Assembly: GCA_035627375.1 (NCBI GenBank)
Contig: DASPLX010000019.1
Coordinates: 1 to 9,021, forward strand
DNA: 9,021 bases
DNA from: DASPLX01 sp035627375
GTDB taxonomy: Bacteria > Pseudomonadota > Gammaproteobacteria > Burkholderiales > Burkholderiaceae_D
Direction of reading: 5' to 3'
The position numbers and the translations under genes are program-made. Within the stretch, counting starts at the first letter, position 1; each line of letters starts with the position of its first letter. Positions 1-6,950 of this stretch are shown piece by piece. The notes below the pieces were generated by a model. It saw only the letters and a program-made list of their open reading frames with translations. It had not been told where the DNA came from and did not search any database.

Positions 1-1004
1 TGCGTGACGCGGCAATTGGCCGGCAGCGAGGCCGCATCGACCGCGAAGCCGTGGTTTTGCGAGGTGATCATCACTTGCTTCGTATCGAGATCCTGCACCG
101 GGTGGTTGGCGCCGTGATGGCCGAACTTCATCTTCAGCGTCCTGGCGTCGGAGGCCAGCGCCATGATCTGGTGGCCGAGGCAGATGCCGAAGGTGGGGAT
201 GCCGCGCTCGATCAATTCGCGCGCGGCGGCGATGGCGTAGTCGCAGGGTTCGGGATCGCCCGGGCCGTTGGACAGGAAGATGCCGTCGGGGTTGAGCGCC
301 AAGGCGTCGGCGGCGGTCGATTGCGCCGGCAGCACGGTGACCTGGCAGCCGCGCTCGGCGAGCATGCGCAGGATGTTGCGCTTGACGCCGTAGTCGAAGG
401 CGACCACGCGGTATTGGGGCGTGGCTTGCTTGCCGTAACCGACGCCGAGCCGCCATTCGGTGTCGCTCCAGTCGTAGGCGGTCCTGGTCGAGACCACCTT
501 GGCGAGATCGAGGCCGGCCAGGCCGGGAAACGAGCGCGCCAGCGCCAGCGCCTCCTCGACCTGCCCTTCGCCCGCCAGGATGGCGCCGCTCTGCGCGCCT
601 TTCTCGCGCAGGATGCGCGTGAGCTTGCGGGTATCGATGCCGGCGATGGCGACGATATCTTCCATCTTGAGATAGTCCGACAGCGATAGGCAGGAGCGGA
701 AATTCGAAGCGCACAGCGGCAGGTCCTTGATGATCAAGCCGGCGGCGTGGATCTTGTCGGCCTCGGTGTCTTCGATGTTGATGCCGGTGTTGCCGATATG
801 CGGATAGGTGAGCGTGACGATCTGGCGGCTGTAGCTCGGGTCGGTGAGGATTTCCTGGTAGCCGGTCATGGCCGTGTTGAACACGACCTCGCCGGAAGTC
901 CGGCCACTCGCGCCGATCGAATGACCGTGGAAAATCGTGCCGTCGGCGAGCGCCAGGATGGCCGGCGTCCGCGGACGGCGGAGTCGTTGCGGTATGGGTG
1001 TCAT
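1..1004 (-). CDS. carA: carbamoyl-phosphate synthase small (glutaminase) subunit, partial at the C-terminus
   Basis: CarA hydrolyses glutamine and passes ammonia to CarB, which makes carbamoyl phosphate for arginine and pyrimidine synthesis in the cytoplasm. Reading leftward from ATG at 1004-1002 gives 334 codons before the window edge; E. coli CarA is about 382 residues, so roughly the last 45-50 are missing. The N-terminal CarA domain is clear (EVVFNTAMTGYQEILTDPSY, then SRQIVTLTYPHIGN and AGIDTRKLTRILREKGAQ). The class I glutamine amidotransferase domain follows, with FLSNGPGDP, the nucleophile elbow GICLGHQ (Cys275, matching E. coli Cys269), FGHHGANHPV and QNHGFAVD (His318, matching His312). 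The catalytic His/Glu pair (E. coli His353/Glu355) would lie outside the window. The start is supported by an AGAGGA ribosome-binding site 6 nt upstream and gives an N-terminus about 6 residues longer than E. coli. carB is expected next, to the left. Identification is near certain; the gene looks intact as far as visible. Confidence 0.97.
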   Translation of the reverse strand, partial: MTPIPQRLRRPRTPAILALADGTIFHGHSIGASGRTSGEVVFNTAMTGYQEILTDPSYSRQIVTLTYPHIGNTGINIEDTEADKIHAAGLIIKDLPLCASNFRSCLSLSDYLKMEDIVAIAGIDTRKLTRILREKGAQSGAILAGEGQVEEALALARSFPGLAGLDLAKVVSTRTAYDWSDTEWRLGVGYGKQATPQYRVVAFDYGVKRNILRMLAERGCQVTVLPAQSTAADALALNPDGIFLSNGPGDPEPCDYAIAAARELIERGIPTFGICLGHQIMALASDARTLKMKFGHHGANHPVQDLDTKQVMITSQNHGFAVDAASLPANCRVT

Positions 1005-1010
1005 GAGGCG

Positions 1011-1016
1011 TCCTCT
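1011..1016 (-). promoter_or_regulatory. ribosome-binding site of carA
   Basis: AGAGGA on the minus strand lies 6 nt before the carA ATG. It supports that start codon although the resulting protein has a slightly longer N-terminus than E. coli CarA. The upstream arm of this site touches the hairpin at 1017-1046. Confidence 0.75.
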
Positions 1017-1046
1017 CTTGCCGCCCCGGCCGCCGGCGGCGGCAAG
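1017..1046 (-). other. stem-loop in the carA leader, abutting the ribosome-binding site
   Basis: A perfect 9-bp inverted repeat, CTTGCCGCC and GGCGGCAAG, flanks a 12-nt G/C-only loop. On the minus strand the stem ends at base 1017 and the carA Shine-Dalgarno begins at 1016. There is no T tract after the stem, so it is a poor Rho-independent terminator for the upstream chemoreceptor gene. It could instead affect translation start of carA or protect the mRNA 5' end. The rest of the 132-bp gap between the two genes shows no convincing promoter to me. The repeat is seen; its function is inference. Confidence 0.45.
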
Positions 1047-1136
1047 CGCGCGAACCGTGTCGCTCGTTTGCCGTCGCCGCGCAAGGGCGAGGCGATCGCT
1101 ATTGGATGTCCGGTGCGCTGCGGGCGGCGCCGCGGT

Positions 1137-2846
1137 TCAGGCGCTGGCCGTGATGCGTCGCGCCGCCGCCAACGGAATGGCGTCTCGCTTCGGCGCCGGC
1201 ACGGCGAAGGCGGGGCGCGGCTTGCCGAGCCCGATCGGCGTGACGGCGGACGCTTGCACGCTCGCCGTCAGCGAGCCGTCGCCCAGCTTGAAGATGCTGA
1301 CCAGTTGCGCCAGGTTCTTCGCCTGTTCATCCAGCGTTTGCGCGGCGGCGGCGGCCTGCTCGACGAGCGCCGCGTTCTGCTGGGTCGCGCTATCCATCTG
1401 GTTGATGGCTTCGTTGATGTGATTGATGCCGTCGCTCTGTTCCTGGCTGGCCGACGTGATTTCGCTCATGATGTCGGTCACGCGCTTGACGCTGGTGACG
1501 ATCTCGCCCATCGTCAGGCCGGCCTGATCGACGAGCTGGCTGCCAAGGGCCACCTTGTGCACCGAGTCGTCGATCAACTGTTTGATCTCCTTGGCGGCGC
1601 CGGCCGAGCGCTGCGCCAGGTTGCGCACCTCGGCGGCGACCACGGCGAAGCCGCGGCCCTGCTCGCCGGCGCGCGCGGCTTCCACCGCCGCGTTGAGCGC
1701 CAGGATATTGGTCTGGAACGCGATGCCGTCGATCACGCCGATGATGTCCGAGATCTTCTTCGCCGATTCGTTGATCGAACCCATCGTGTGCACCACTTCC
1801 GACACCACGGCGCCGCCCTTGCCGGCGACCTCGGCGGCGGAATGCGCCAACTGGTTGGCCTGGCGCGCGTTGTCGCTGTTCTGGCGGACGGTGCCGGTCA
1901 ATTGTTCCATCGACGACGCCGTGCGTCCGAGCGAGTTGGCTTGCTGCTCGGTGCGGTTGGACAGGTCGAGGTTGCCTGAGGCGATCTGGCCGGAGGCATC
2001 GTTGATGGCGTCGGTCGCGGTGCGCACGTCGCGCACGATGCGCGCCAGGCTGGCATCCATCTCGCTCAAGGCCTTGATGAGCTGGCCGATTTCATTGTCG
2101 GAGTGGGCGGGAATCGCGCCGTCGAGATCGCCCTTGGCGACGCGGCGCGCGATGCCGATCGCCTGCTGCAGCGGCTGCATGATGCCGCGCGCCAGGCCGA
2201 CGCCGACCACGCCGCTGAGCGCGGCGGCCAGCACCAGGGCGCCGACCATGATGTAGCCGGTGCGGCTGATGTTGGCGTTGACGATCTCGGTGTTCGTCTT
2301 GGCGCGCTTCGCGAGGAAATCGGTGAGGGCGCGCAGGTGGCCGTCCGAGACGCGGTAGGTCGGATTGATGACGCGGATCAGCACCGCCTCGGCGTCGTCC
2401 CACTTGTCGTTCTGCACTGCGGCGCTGGCGTCCACGATGCCGGCGACGCCCAGGCCGCCGCTCTTGGCATACCATTCCTCGGCGAGCCGGCGCTCCTCCG
2501 ACGAAGCGATGGCGGTGGAATAGGCCGCCCACAGCTGCATGATCTCGTCGTTGGTGTCGTTGATGATCTTGAAGTGGACCGCCAGCGGATGATCGTGCAG
2601 CTTGTGCCATTCCATCACCGGATTGTGCTGCAGCGCCTGGAGGATCTGGCTGCGGTTGATTTCCATCTTGTAGCGGATGCGCTCGACCGTGGCGCTGACC
2701 TCCACATCCTTGAGCGAGGTGTTCTGGAGGATCGTCGCGTTATGGCTGGCGCTATAGATGCCCAGACCGCCGATGATCAGCAGCGAGGCGATCAGAAAAC
2801 CGAGGGCCAAGCCGATGAGCGTTTTGATTTTCACATTGCGTAGCAT
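1137..2846 (-). CDS. methyl-accepting chemotaxis protein (transmembrane chemoreceptor, Tsr-like architecture)
   Basis: This inner-membrane receptor senses a periplasmic ligand and controls the CheA kinase through CheW. It has 569 residues from ATG at 2846-2844. TM1 is about residues 10-31, a periplasmic domain resembling the Tar-type four-helix bundle about 32-196, TM2 about 198-220 and HAMP about 221-273. The cytoplasmic signalling helices run to about 520, with the conserved hairpin tip around residues 370-405 (IDGIAFQTNILALNAAVEAA, then RAGEQGRGFAVVAAEVRNLA). Glu/Gln-rich helices on either side of the tip contain possible methylation sites. The last ~48 residues are an Ala/Pro-rich tail without an NWETF-type CheR-binding pentapeptide. 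An in-frame ATG 7 codons upstream (2867) is less likely, because AGGGGA sits 6 nt before the chosen start. The ligand cannot be told from sequence. No che genes are nearby, so this is an orphan receptor feeding a pathway encoded elsewhere. Confidence 0.95.
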   Translation of the reverse strand: MLRNVKIKTLIGLALGFLIASLLIIGGLGIYSASHNATILQNTSLKDVEVSATVERIRYKMEINRSQILQALQHNPVMEWHKLHDHPLAVHFKIINDTNDEIMQLWAAYSTAIASSEERRLAEEWYAKSGGLGVAGIVDASAAVQNDKWDDAEAVLIRVINPTYRVSDGHLRALTDFLAKRAKTNTEIVNANISRTGYIMVGALVLAAALSGVVGVGLARGIMQPLQQAIGIARRVAKGDLDGAIPAHSDNEIGQLIKALSEMDASLARIVRDVRTATDAINDASGQIASGNLDLSNRTEQQANSLGRTASSMEQLTGTVRQNSDNARQANQLAHSAAEVAGKGGAVVSEVVHTMGSINESAKKISDIIGVIDGIAFQTNILALNAAVEAARAGEQGRGFAVVAAEVRNLAQRSAGAAKEIKQLIDDSVHKVALGSQLVDQAGLTMGEIVTSVKRVTDIMSEITSASQEQSDGINHINEAINQMDSATQQNAALVEQAAAAAQTLDEQAKNLAQLVSIFKLGDGSLTASVQASAVTPIGLGKPRPAFAVPAPKRDAIPLAAARRITASA

Positions 2847-2852
2847 GGTAGT

Positions 2853-2858
2853 TCCCCT
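2853..2858 (-). promoter_or_regulatory. ribosome-binding site deciding the chemoreceptor start
   Basis: AGGGGA on the minus strand ends 6 nt before ATG 2846-2844. It falls inside the 7-codon extension that the alternative upstream ATG (2867) would add, so it argues for the shorter 569-residue protein. Confidence 0.75.
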
Positions 2859-2939
2859 GTCAATCACACATTGTTCGATGGCCGTCCTGCCCCCGGCTTA
2901 TGCCTGATGTTGCCGTACGGAAATTGTGGTGTGGGGCTT

Positions 2940-2968
2940 GTTATACGACTATTGGCGGTACGTGACAG
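2940..2968 (-). promoter_or_regulatory. candidate sigma-70 promoter of the chemoreceptor gene
   Basis: On the minus strand, CTGTCA (2968-2963, 4 of 6 to TTGACA) is followed after 17 bp by TATAAC (2945-2940, 5 of 6 to TATAAT). This would start a leader of roughly 85-90 nt before the chemoreceptor ATG. The -35 box lies within the palindrome at 2963-2974. An alternative is a flagellar sigma-28 promoter using GCCAATAG (minus strand, 2956-2949) as its -10, 6 of 8 to GCCGATAA, but I see no good TAAA-type -35 at the right distance. Both readings are by eye. Confidence 0.4.
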
Positions 2969-2974
2969 CTGTCA
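2963..2974. promoter_or_regulatory. perfect 12-bp palindrome, possible operator
   Basis: TGACAGCTGTCA is its own reverse complement over all 12 bases. It overlaps the candidate -35 box of the chemoreceptor promoter, where a bound dimer would be expected to block or modify transcription. TGACA half-sites are used by several dimeric regulator families, and I cannot assign one. The palindrome is seen directly; the operator role is inferred. Confidence 0.4.
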
Positions 2975-3162
2975 TTTTTGCGAGGTGGACAAGCCGCGCG
3001 CGCGGCGGCGGTCACGGCGATCCAGCAAACATGCGGGTTGCGGCGGCGTTAATGAAAATGTAATTTCTTGTTTTGCATGAAACACGAATATCGGAACATG
3101 CCAGGCGCGCAAGGCGGCGGCGAGCGTGACAGAATACCGGCAACCTTTTCCGAGTCCCTTCC

Positions 3163-3714
3163 ATGCTGATTCGTCGCCTCGTTCCGGCGGATGCCGCCGC
3201 TTACCGTGCCTTGATGCTGGTCGCCTACGAACGGCATCCCGACGCCTTTACCTCGACCGTCGAAGAGCGCGCCGGCCTGCCGCTGGCCTGGTGGGAGAAC
3301 CGGATCGCCGACGGCGACGGCGCCGATGAACTCGTGTTCGGCGCTTTCGACGGCGAACGCTTGATCGGCGCGGCCGGTTTGTCGTTCGCCAAGCGGCCGA
3401 AGGAGCGCCACAAGGCGAAGCTGTTCGGCATGTATGTCGATCCCGCCGCGCGCCAGGGCGGCGCGGGCCGCCGCCTGGTCGAAGCGGTACTCGCCGCGGC
3501 GCGGATGCGCGCGGGCGTCAAGCTGGTGCAATTGACGGTCACCGACGGCAACACGGCCGCGCAAAAGCTCTACGAGCGCTGCGGCTTCGTGCCGTTCGGC
3601 ATCGAGCCGCAGGCGGTGGCTGTCGGAGACCGCCTGGTCGCGAAGCTGCATATGTGGCGCGAGCTGTGCCGAAAGCCGCATGGCGACGCGCCGCCGATGC
3701 GGAAAACGCCATAA
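3163..3714 (+). CDS. GNAT family N-acetyltransferase
   Basis: This is a 183-residue cytoplasmic acetyltransferase predicted to move an acetyl group from acetyl-CoA to an amine; the substrate is unknown. The GNAT fold is evident. Motif A lies at about residues 87-115 (LFGMYVDPAARQGGAG, then a helix), with the acetyl-CoA pyrophosphate-binding RQGGAG at 97-102. The C-terminal motif B is NTAAQKLYERCGF at 130-142. Residues 1-45 open with the usual IRRLVPADAAAYRAL pattern of the first strand and helix. The last ~15 residues are polar and Pro-rich and probably disordered. No strong Shine-Dalgarno precedes the ATG and no earlier in-frame start is available, so translation may be weak or the leader short. 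The gene is followed after 84 bp by the Dcp-like peptidase gene. Substrates of such proteins range from ribosomal N-termini to small metabolites, and nothing here distinguishes them. Confidence 0.9.
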   Translation: MLIRRLVPADAAAYRALMLVAYERHPDAFTSTVEERAGLPLAWWENRIADGDGADELVFGAFDGERLIGAAGLSFAKRPKERHKAKLFGMYVDPAARQGGAGRRLVEAVLAAARMRAGVKLVQLTVTDGNTAAQKLYERCGFVPFGIEPQAVAVGDRLVAKLHMWRELCRKPHGDAPPMRKTP

Positions 3715-3731
3715 CGCGCGGCGCCGGATGC

Positions 3732-3740
3732 TGCTATCAT
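3732..3740 (+). promoter_or_regulatory. candidate extended -10 promoter for the dcp-like gene
   Basis: TGCTATCAT matches the extended -10 pattern TGnTATAAT with one mismatch. It lies just after the acetyltransferase stop and would begin transcription about 50 nt before the peptidase ATG. The matching -35 position is GC-rich and poor, which is tolerated in extended -10 promoters. If real, the peptidase is transcribed independently of the acetyltransferase. Confidence 0.35.
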
Positions 3741-3798
3741 CGGCGGCCTGCGCAGGGCTATCCGCCGTGCGCAAGCCCGTACACCATGGAATCCGCCC

Positions 3799-5934
3799 AT
3801 GCCACTGAGCCGACTATTGATCGCCGCCACCCTTCTGTTCGCCACGAGCAACGCCTTCCCGACCAGCGCCGCCATGAATACTCCAGCAACCGCCACCGAC
3901 AATCCGTTCTTCTCGGCCAGCAGCCTGCCTTACCAGCTGCCGCCTTTCGACCGGATCAAGGATGAGCATTTCCTGCCCGCCTTCACGGAGGGCATGCGCC
4001 GGCATGACGATGAAATCCGCGCCATCGCCGGCAATGCCGCGGCGCCGACCTTCGACAACACGATCGTCGCCATGGAGCGCGCGGGGCAATTGCTCGAGCG
4101 CGTCTCGAAAGTCTTCTTCAGCATGACCGGCGTGAACACCAATCCGACGCTGGAAGCGCTGAACCTCGAACTCGCGCCCAGGCTGTCGGCGCACAACGAC
4201 GCGATTTACCTGAACGCCGGGCTGTTCGCGCGGGTCAAGGCGATTTACGAACAGCGCGCCAAGCTCGGCCTCGATGCCGAATCGCTGCGCCTCGTCGAGC
4301 GCTACCACACCGATTTCGTGCGCGCCGGCGCGCAGTTGTCCGAAGCCGACAAGGCAAAGCTGAAAACCATGAACGCCGAGCTGGCGACCTTGTCCACCGC
4401 GTTCAGCCAGAATGCGCTGAAGGACATGAATGCGTCGGCAGTCGTGGTCGAGGATCGCGCCCGGCTCGCAGGATTGTCGGAGAACGAAATCGCGGCCGCC
4501 GCCGAGGCAGCCAAGGCGCGCGGCATGGCAGGAAAATACGTGTTGACCATCATGAACACCACCGGCCAGCCGCCGCAAGCCATGCTGGCCGACCGCGGCT
4601 TGCGGCATCGCCTGCAGGAGAGTTCGACGGTGCGCGGCGCCCATGGCGGCGAGTTCGACAACCGCGGCCTGGTGCTCACGATGGCGAAGCTGCGCGCGGA
4701 GCGCGCGCGCCTGCTCGGTTACGCCAACCATGCCGAATACGTGCTCGAAGACGAAACCGCGCGCACCGTCGACGCGGTCAACAAGATGCTGGCCGACATG
4801 GCGAAGCCGGCCGTCGCCAACGCGCGCAAGGAAGCCGCCGCGCTGCAGCAGATGATCGATGCGGAGCAGGGCGGCTTCAGCCTCGAGGCGCACGACTGGG
4901 CCTACTATGCCGAGAAAGTGCGCAAGGCGCGCTACGATTTCGACGCGGCGCAGCTCAAGCCCTACCTGGAAATGAACAGCGTGCTGCACAACGGCGTGTT
5001 CTTCGCCGCGAACAAGTTGTACGGTCTGAGCTTCAAGCAGCGCAAGGACCTGCCGCTGTACCACCCCGACGTGCAGGTGTACGAAGTGTTCGACGCCGAC
5101 GGCAAGCCGCTCGCGCTGTTCATCACCGATTTCTATGCGCGCAGCAGCAAGCGCGGCGGGGCGTGGATGAATGCCTATGTCGACCAGTCGGGACTGTTCG
5201 GCACGCGGCCGGTGGTCGGCAACCATCTCAACGTGCCCAAGCCGCCGGCCGGCGAGCCGACCCTGCTCACCTGGGATGAAGTGATCACCATGTTCCACGA
5301 ATTCGGCCATGCCTTGCACGGCATGCTGTCGAACGTGCGCTATCCGCGTTTCTCCGGCACCAGCGTGCCGCGCGATTTCGTCGAGTTCCCGTCGCAGGTC
5401 AACGAGATGTGGGCCGACTGGCCGGAAGTGCTCAAGAATTACGCGAAGCATTACCAGACCGGCGAGGCCATGCCGCAGGCGCTGCTTGACAAGGTGCTGG
5501 CGGCGCGCAAATTCAACCAGGGGTTCGAGACCACCGAATACCTGGCCGCCGCGATGCTCGACCAGCGCTGGCACCAGTTGACGCCGGACCGGATTCCCGC
5601 CGACGCGCTGGCGTTCGAGGAGCATGCGCTCAAGAGCGACGGTCTCGATTTCGCGCCGGTTCCGCCGCGCTATCGCAGCACGTATTTCTCGCATGTCTTC
5701 GCCGGCGGCTATTCGGCCGGTTACTACGCCTACATCTGGAGCGCGGTGCTCGACGCCGACAGCGTCGAATGGTTCAAGGAGCGCGGCGGCTTGAACCGCA
5801 AGAACGGCGACTGGTTCCGCGAAAAGCTGCTGTCGCGCGGCGGCAGCGCCGATGCGATGGAATTGTTCAAGGCTTTCCGCGGCCGCGAACCGAGCGTCGA
5901 TCCCTTGCTCGAGCGGCGCGGCTTGAAGGGCTGA
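3799..5934 (+). CDS. dcp: M3 family zinc metallopeptidase, peptidyl-dipeptidase Dcp-like, probably exported
   Basis: Dcp removes dipeptides from the C-termini of peptides. The protein has 711 residues (E. coli Dcp 681). The zinc site is HEFGH at 500-504 with Glu501 as catalytic base, and the third ligand is Glu529 in VEFPSQ, 25 residues after His504 as in other M3 enzymes. The stretch PRDFVEFPSQVNEMWA is typical of Dcp rather than oligopeptidase A. The substrate-binding tyrosine loop GGYSAGYYAY is at 636-645, with Tyr638, Tyr642 and Tyr645. The N-terminus (MPLSRLLIAATLLFATSNAF, cleavage likely near residue 25) looks like a signal peptide, so it probably acts in the periplasm; E. coli Dcp lacks one. 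A later in-frame ATG (Met26, 3874) would give a cytoplasmic form. Only a weak GGA precedes the chosen start. An exported prolyl isomerase gene follows after 84 bp on the same strand. Family assignment is firm; location and symbol are somewhat less so. Confidence 0.93.
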   Translation: MPLSRLLIAATLLFATSNAFPTSAAMNTPATATDNPFFSASSLPYQLPPFDRIKDEHFLPAFTEGMRRHDDEIRAIAGNAAAPTFDNTIVAMERAGQLLERVSKVFFSMTGVNTNPTLEALNLELAPRLSAHNDAIYLNAGLFARVKAIYEQRAKLGLDAESLRLVERYHTDFVRAGAQLSEADKAKLKTMNAELATLSTAFSQNALKDMNASAVVVEDRARLAGLSENEIAAAAEAAKARGMAGKYVLTIMNTTGQPPQAMLADRGLRHRLQESSTVRGAHGGEFDNRGLVLTMAKLRAERARLLGYANHAEYVLEDETARTVDAVNKMLADMAKPAVANARKEAAALQQMIDAEQGGFSLEAHDWAYYAEKVRKARYDFDAAQLKPYLEMNSVLHNGVFFAANKLYGLSFKQRKDLPLYHPDVQVYEVFDADGKPLALFITDFYARSSKRGGAWMNAYVDQSGLFGTRPVVGNHLNVPKPPAGEPTLLTWDEVITMFHEFGHALHGMLSNVRYPRFSGTSVPRDFVEFPSQVNEMWADWPEVLKNYAKHYQTGEAMPQALLDKVLAARKFNQGFETTEYLAAAMLDQRWHQLTPDRIPADALAFEEHALKSDGLDFAPVPPRYRSTYFSHVFAGGYSAGYYAYIWSAVLDADSVEWFKERGGLNRKNGDWFREKLLSRGGSADAMELFKAFRGREPSVDPLLERRGLKG

Positions 5935-5948
5935 CGATGCGAACCGAA

Positions 5949-5981
5949 GGGGCGCGGCGTGTCGAGAGGCGCGCTCGCCCC
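5949..5981 (+). terminator. weak GC-rich hairpin between dcp and the cyclophilin gene
   Basis: GGGGCG (5949-5954) and CGCCCC (5976-5981) form the outer stem, with a short CG/CG inner pairing and a large loop. It is followed only by GCACTTT, not a proper T tract. It could partially terminate or attenuate transcription from dcp or stabilise an mRNA end, but the evidence is thin and the two genes may simply be cotranscribed. Confidence 0.22.
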
Positions 5982-6010
5982 GCACTTTGACGAGAATGGA
6001 TGCTTGGAAC

Positions 6011-6015
6011 GAGGA
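6011..6015 (+). promoter_or_regulatory. ribosome-binding site deciding the cyclophilin start
   Basis: GAGGA ends 3 nt before ATG 6019-6021; the spacing is short but usable. This start places a signal peptide at the N-terminus. The upstream in-frame GTG at 5959 would put 20 polar residues in front of it, which is unlikely. Confidence 0.55.
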
Positions 6016-6018
6016 ATC

Positions 6019-6948
6019 ATGCAAAGACAAACACGACAAACCGGCTTTCTTTCGATTTCCTTGCTGGCCGCCGCGCTGACGGCGGCCATGGCGCCGCCGG
6101 CGGCATCCGGCGGCGAAGTCGTGAAGTCGCGGCCGACGGTCGGCGACATCGTCAAGGCTTCGAAGCCCGCCGACTGGCGCCAGCTCGATCCGGACAACAC
6201 GCTCTACATCGATCTTCCGGCCGGGCGCATCGTGGTCGAGATGGCCCCGGCCTACGCGCCGAACCACGTCGCGAACATCAAGGCGCTGGTGCACGAAGGT
6301 TATTTCGAGGGCGCGGCCTTCCTGCGCTCGCACGACAACTATGTCGCCCAGTTCGCCGATCCGACCGAGAAGCGCGAGATCAAGAAGGCCAAGGAAAAGC
6401 TGGATCCGGAATTCGACGTCAAGCTCGACCCGGCGACGCCGTTCACGCCGCTGGCCGACGGCGACATCTATGCGCGGCAAGCCGGTTTCTCGAACGGCAT
6501 GCCGGCCGCGCGCGACGCCAAGCAGGGCCGCATGTGGCTGACGCATTGCTACGGCATGGCCGGCGTGGCGCGCGGCAACGAATCCGACAGCGGCAACGGT
6601 TCGTCGATCTATTTCGTGATCGGCCATGCGCCGCGCCACCTCGACCGCAACGTCACCGTGATCGGGCGCGTGATGCAGGGCATGGAATTGATGTCGTCGC
6701 TGCCGCGCGGCCCGGCGCCGCTCGGCTTCTACGACAAGCCCGAAATGAACGTGCCGATCAAGGCGATCCGGATCGCCGCCGACGTGCCGGAAGCCGAGCG
6801 CACCAGGCTCGAGGTGCTGCGCACCGACACGCCGACCTTCAAGGCGGTGCTGGACGCGATGCGCCATCGCGGCGGCGAATGGTACAAGTATTCGCCGGGC
6901 AAGGTGGAGCTGTGCAACGTGCCGTTGGCCGTGCGGCCGGTCAAGTAA
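6019..6948 (+). CDS. exported cyclophilin-type peptidyl-prolyl cis-trans isomerase, divergent
   Basis: Cyclophilins speed cis-trans isomerisation of X-Pro bonds. The 309-residue protein starts with a likely signal peptide (MQRQTRQTGF, then a hydrophobic stretch to about residue 24, cleavage near AAS), so the periplasm is the expected site. The cyclophilin domain covers about residues 60-254. IVVEMAPAYAPNHVANIKAL matches the first strand and helix. FLR...Y..Q keeps Arg103, Tyr108 and Gln111 at the exact spacing of human cyclophilin A Arg55, Phe60 and Gln63. GMAGVARG and HLDRNVTVIGRVMQGMELM match later core strands. Two departures are visible. About 30 extra residues, many charged (EKREIKKAKEKLDPEFDVKL), lie between Gln111 and the next core motif. 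The usual SQFF is replaced by SIYF (196-199). A ~55-residue C-terminal extension ends in VELCNVPLAVRPV. It lies 84 bp after dcp and its stop is 2 bp from that of the convergent MFS gene. The fold is confident; activity less so. Confidence 0.88.
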   Translation: MQRQTRQTGFLSISLLAAALTAAMAPPAASGGEVVKSRPTVGDIVKASKPADWRQLDPDNTLYIDLPAGRIVVEMAPAYAPNHVANIKALVHEGYFEGAAFLRSHDNYVAQFADPTEKREIKKAKEKLDPEFDVKLDPATPFTPLADGDIYARQAGFSNGMPAARDAKQGRMWLTHCYGMAGVARGNESDSGNGSSIYFVIGHAPRHLDRNVTVIGRVMQGMELMSSLPRGPAPLGFYDKPEMNVPIKAIRIAADVPEAERTRLEVLRTDTPTFKAVLDAMRHRGGEWYKYSPGKVELCNVPLAVRPVK

Positions 6949-6950
6949 GC

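Larger units (their letters stand above)
2847..3162. other. 316-bp divergent intergenic region between chemoreceptor and acetyltransferase genes
   Basis: This gap separates two divergently transcribed genes and must hold both promoters. It contains a candidate chemoreceptor promoter (2940-2968) overlapping a 12-bp palindrome (2963-2974). A distinctly AT-rich patch lies at about 3049-3093. A further TGACAG half-site occurs at 3127-3132. The only open frames here (for example a 69-codon TTG-started frame at 2871-3080) look like chance, with no recognisable protein and poor codon character. I could not identify a good promoter for the acetyltransferase, although the AT-rich patch is the likeliest place. 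Confidence 0.6.

Noticed and set aside
1092..1099. The octamer GCGATCGC between the chemoreceptor and carA
   Set aside because: It is a single copy in a GC-rich gap with no promoter context; chance is sufficient.
747..1979. A 410-codon plus-strand frame opposite carA and the chemoreceptor
   Set aside because: The minus strand carries unmistakable CarA and chemoreceptor sequence; the plus-strand translation has no recognisable motif and Arg/Ala/Gly-rich composition.
2871..3080. A 69-codon TTG-started frame in the divergent intergenic region
   Set aside because: It has no clear ribosome-binding site or recognisable sequence, and it runs through the chemoreceptor promoter and palindrome.
5959..6018. 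GTG at 5959 as the cyclophilin start
   Set aside because: It would bury the signal peptide behind 20 polar residues; GAGGA precedes the ATG at 6019.
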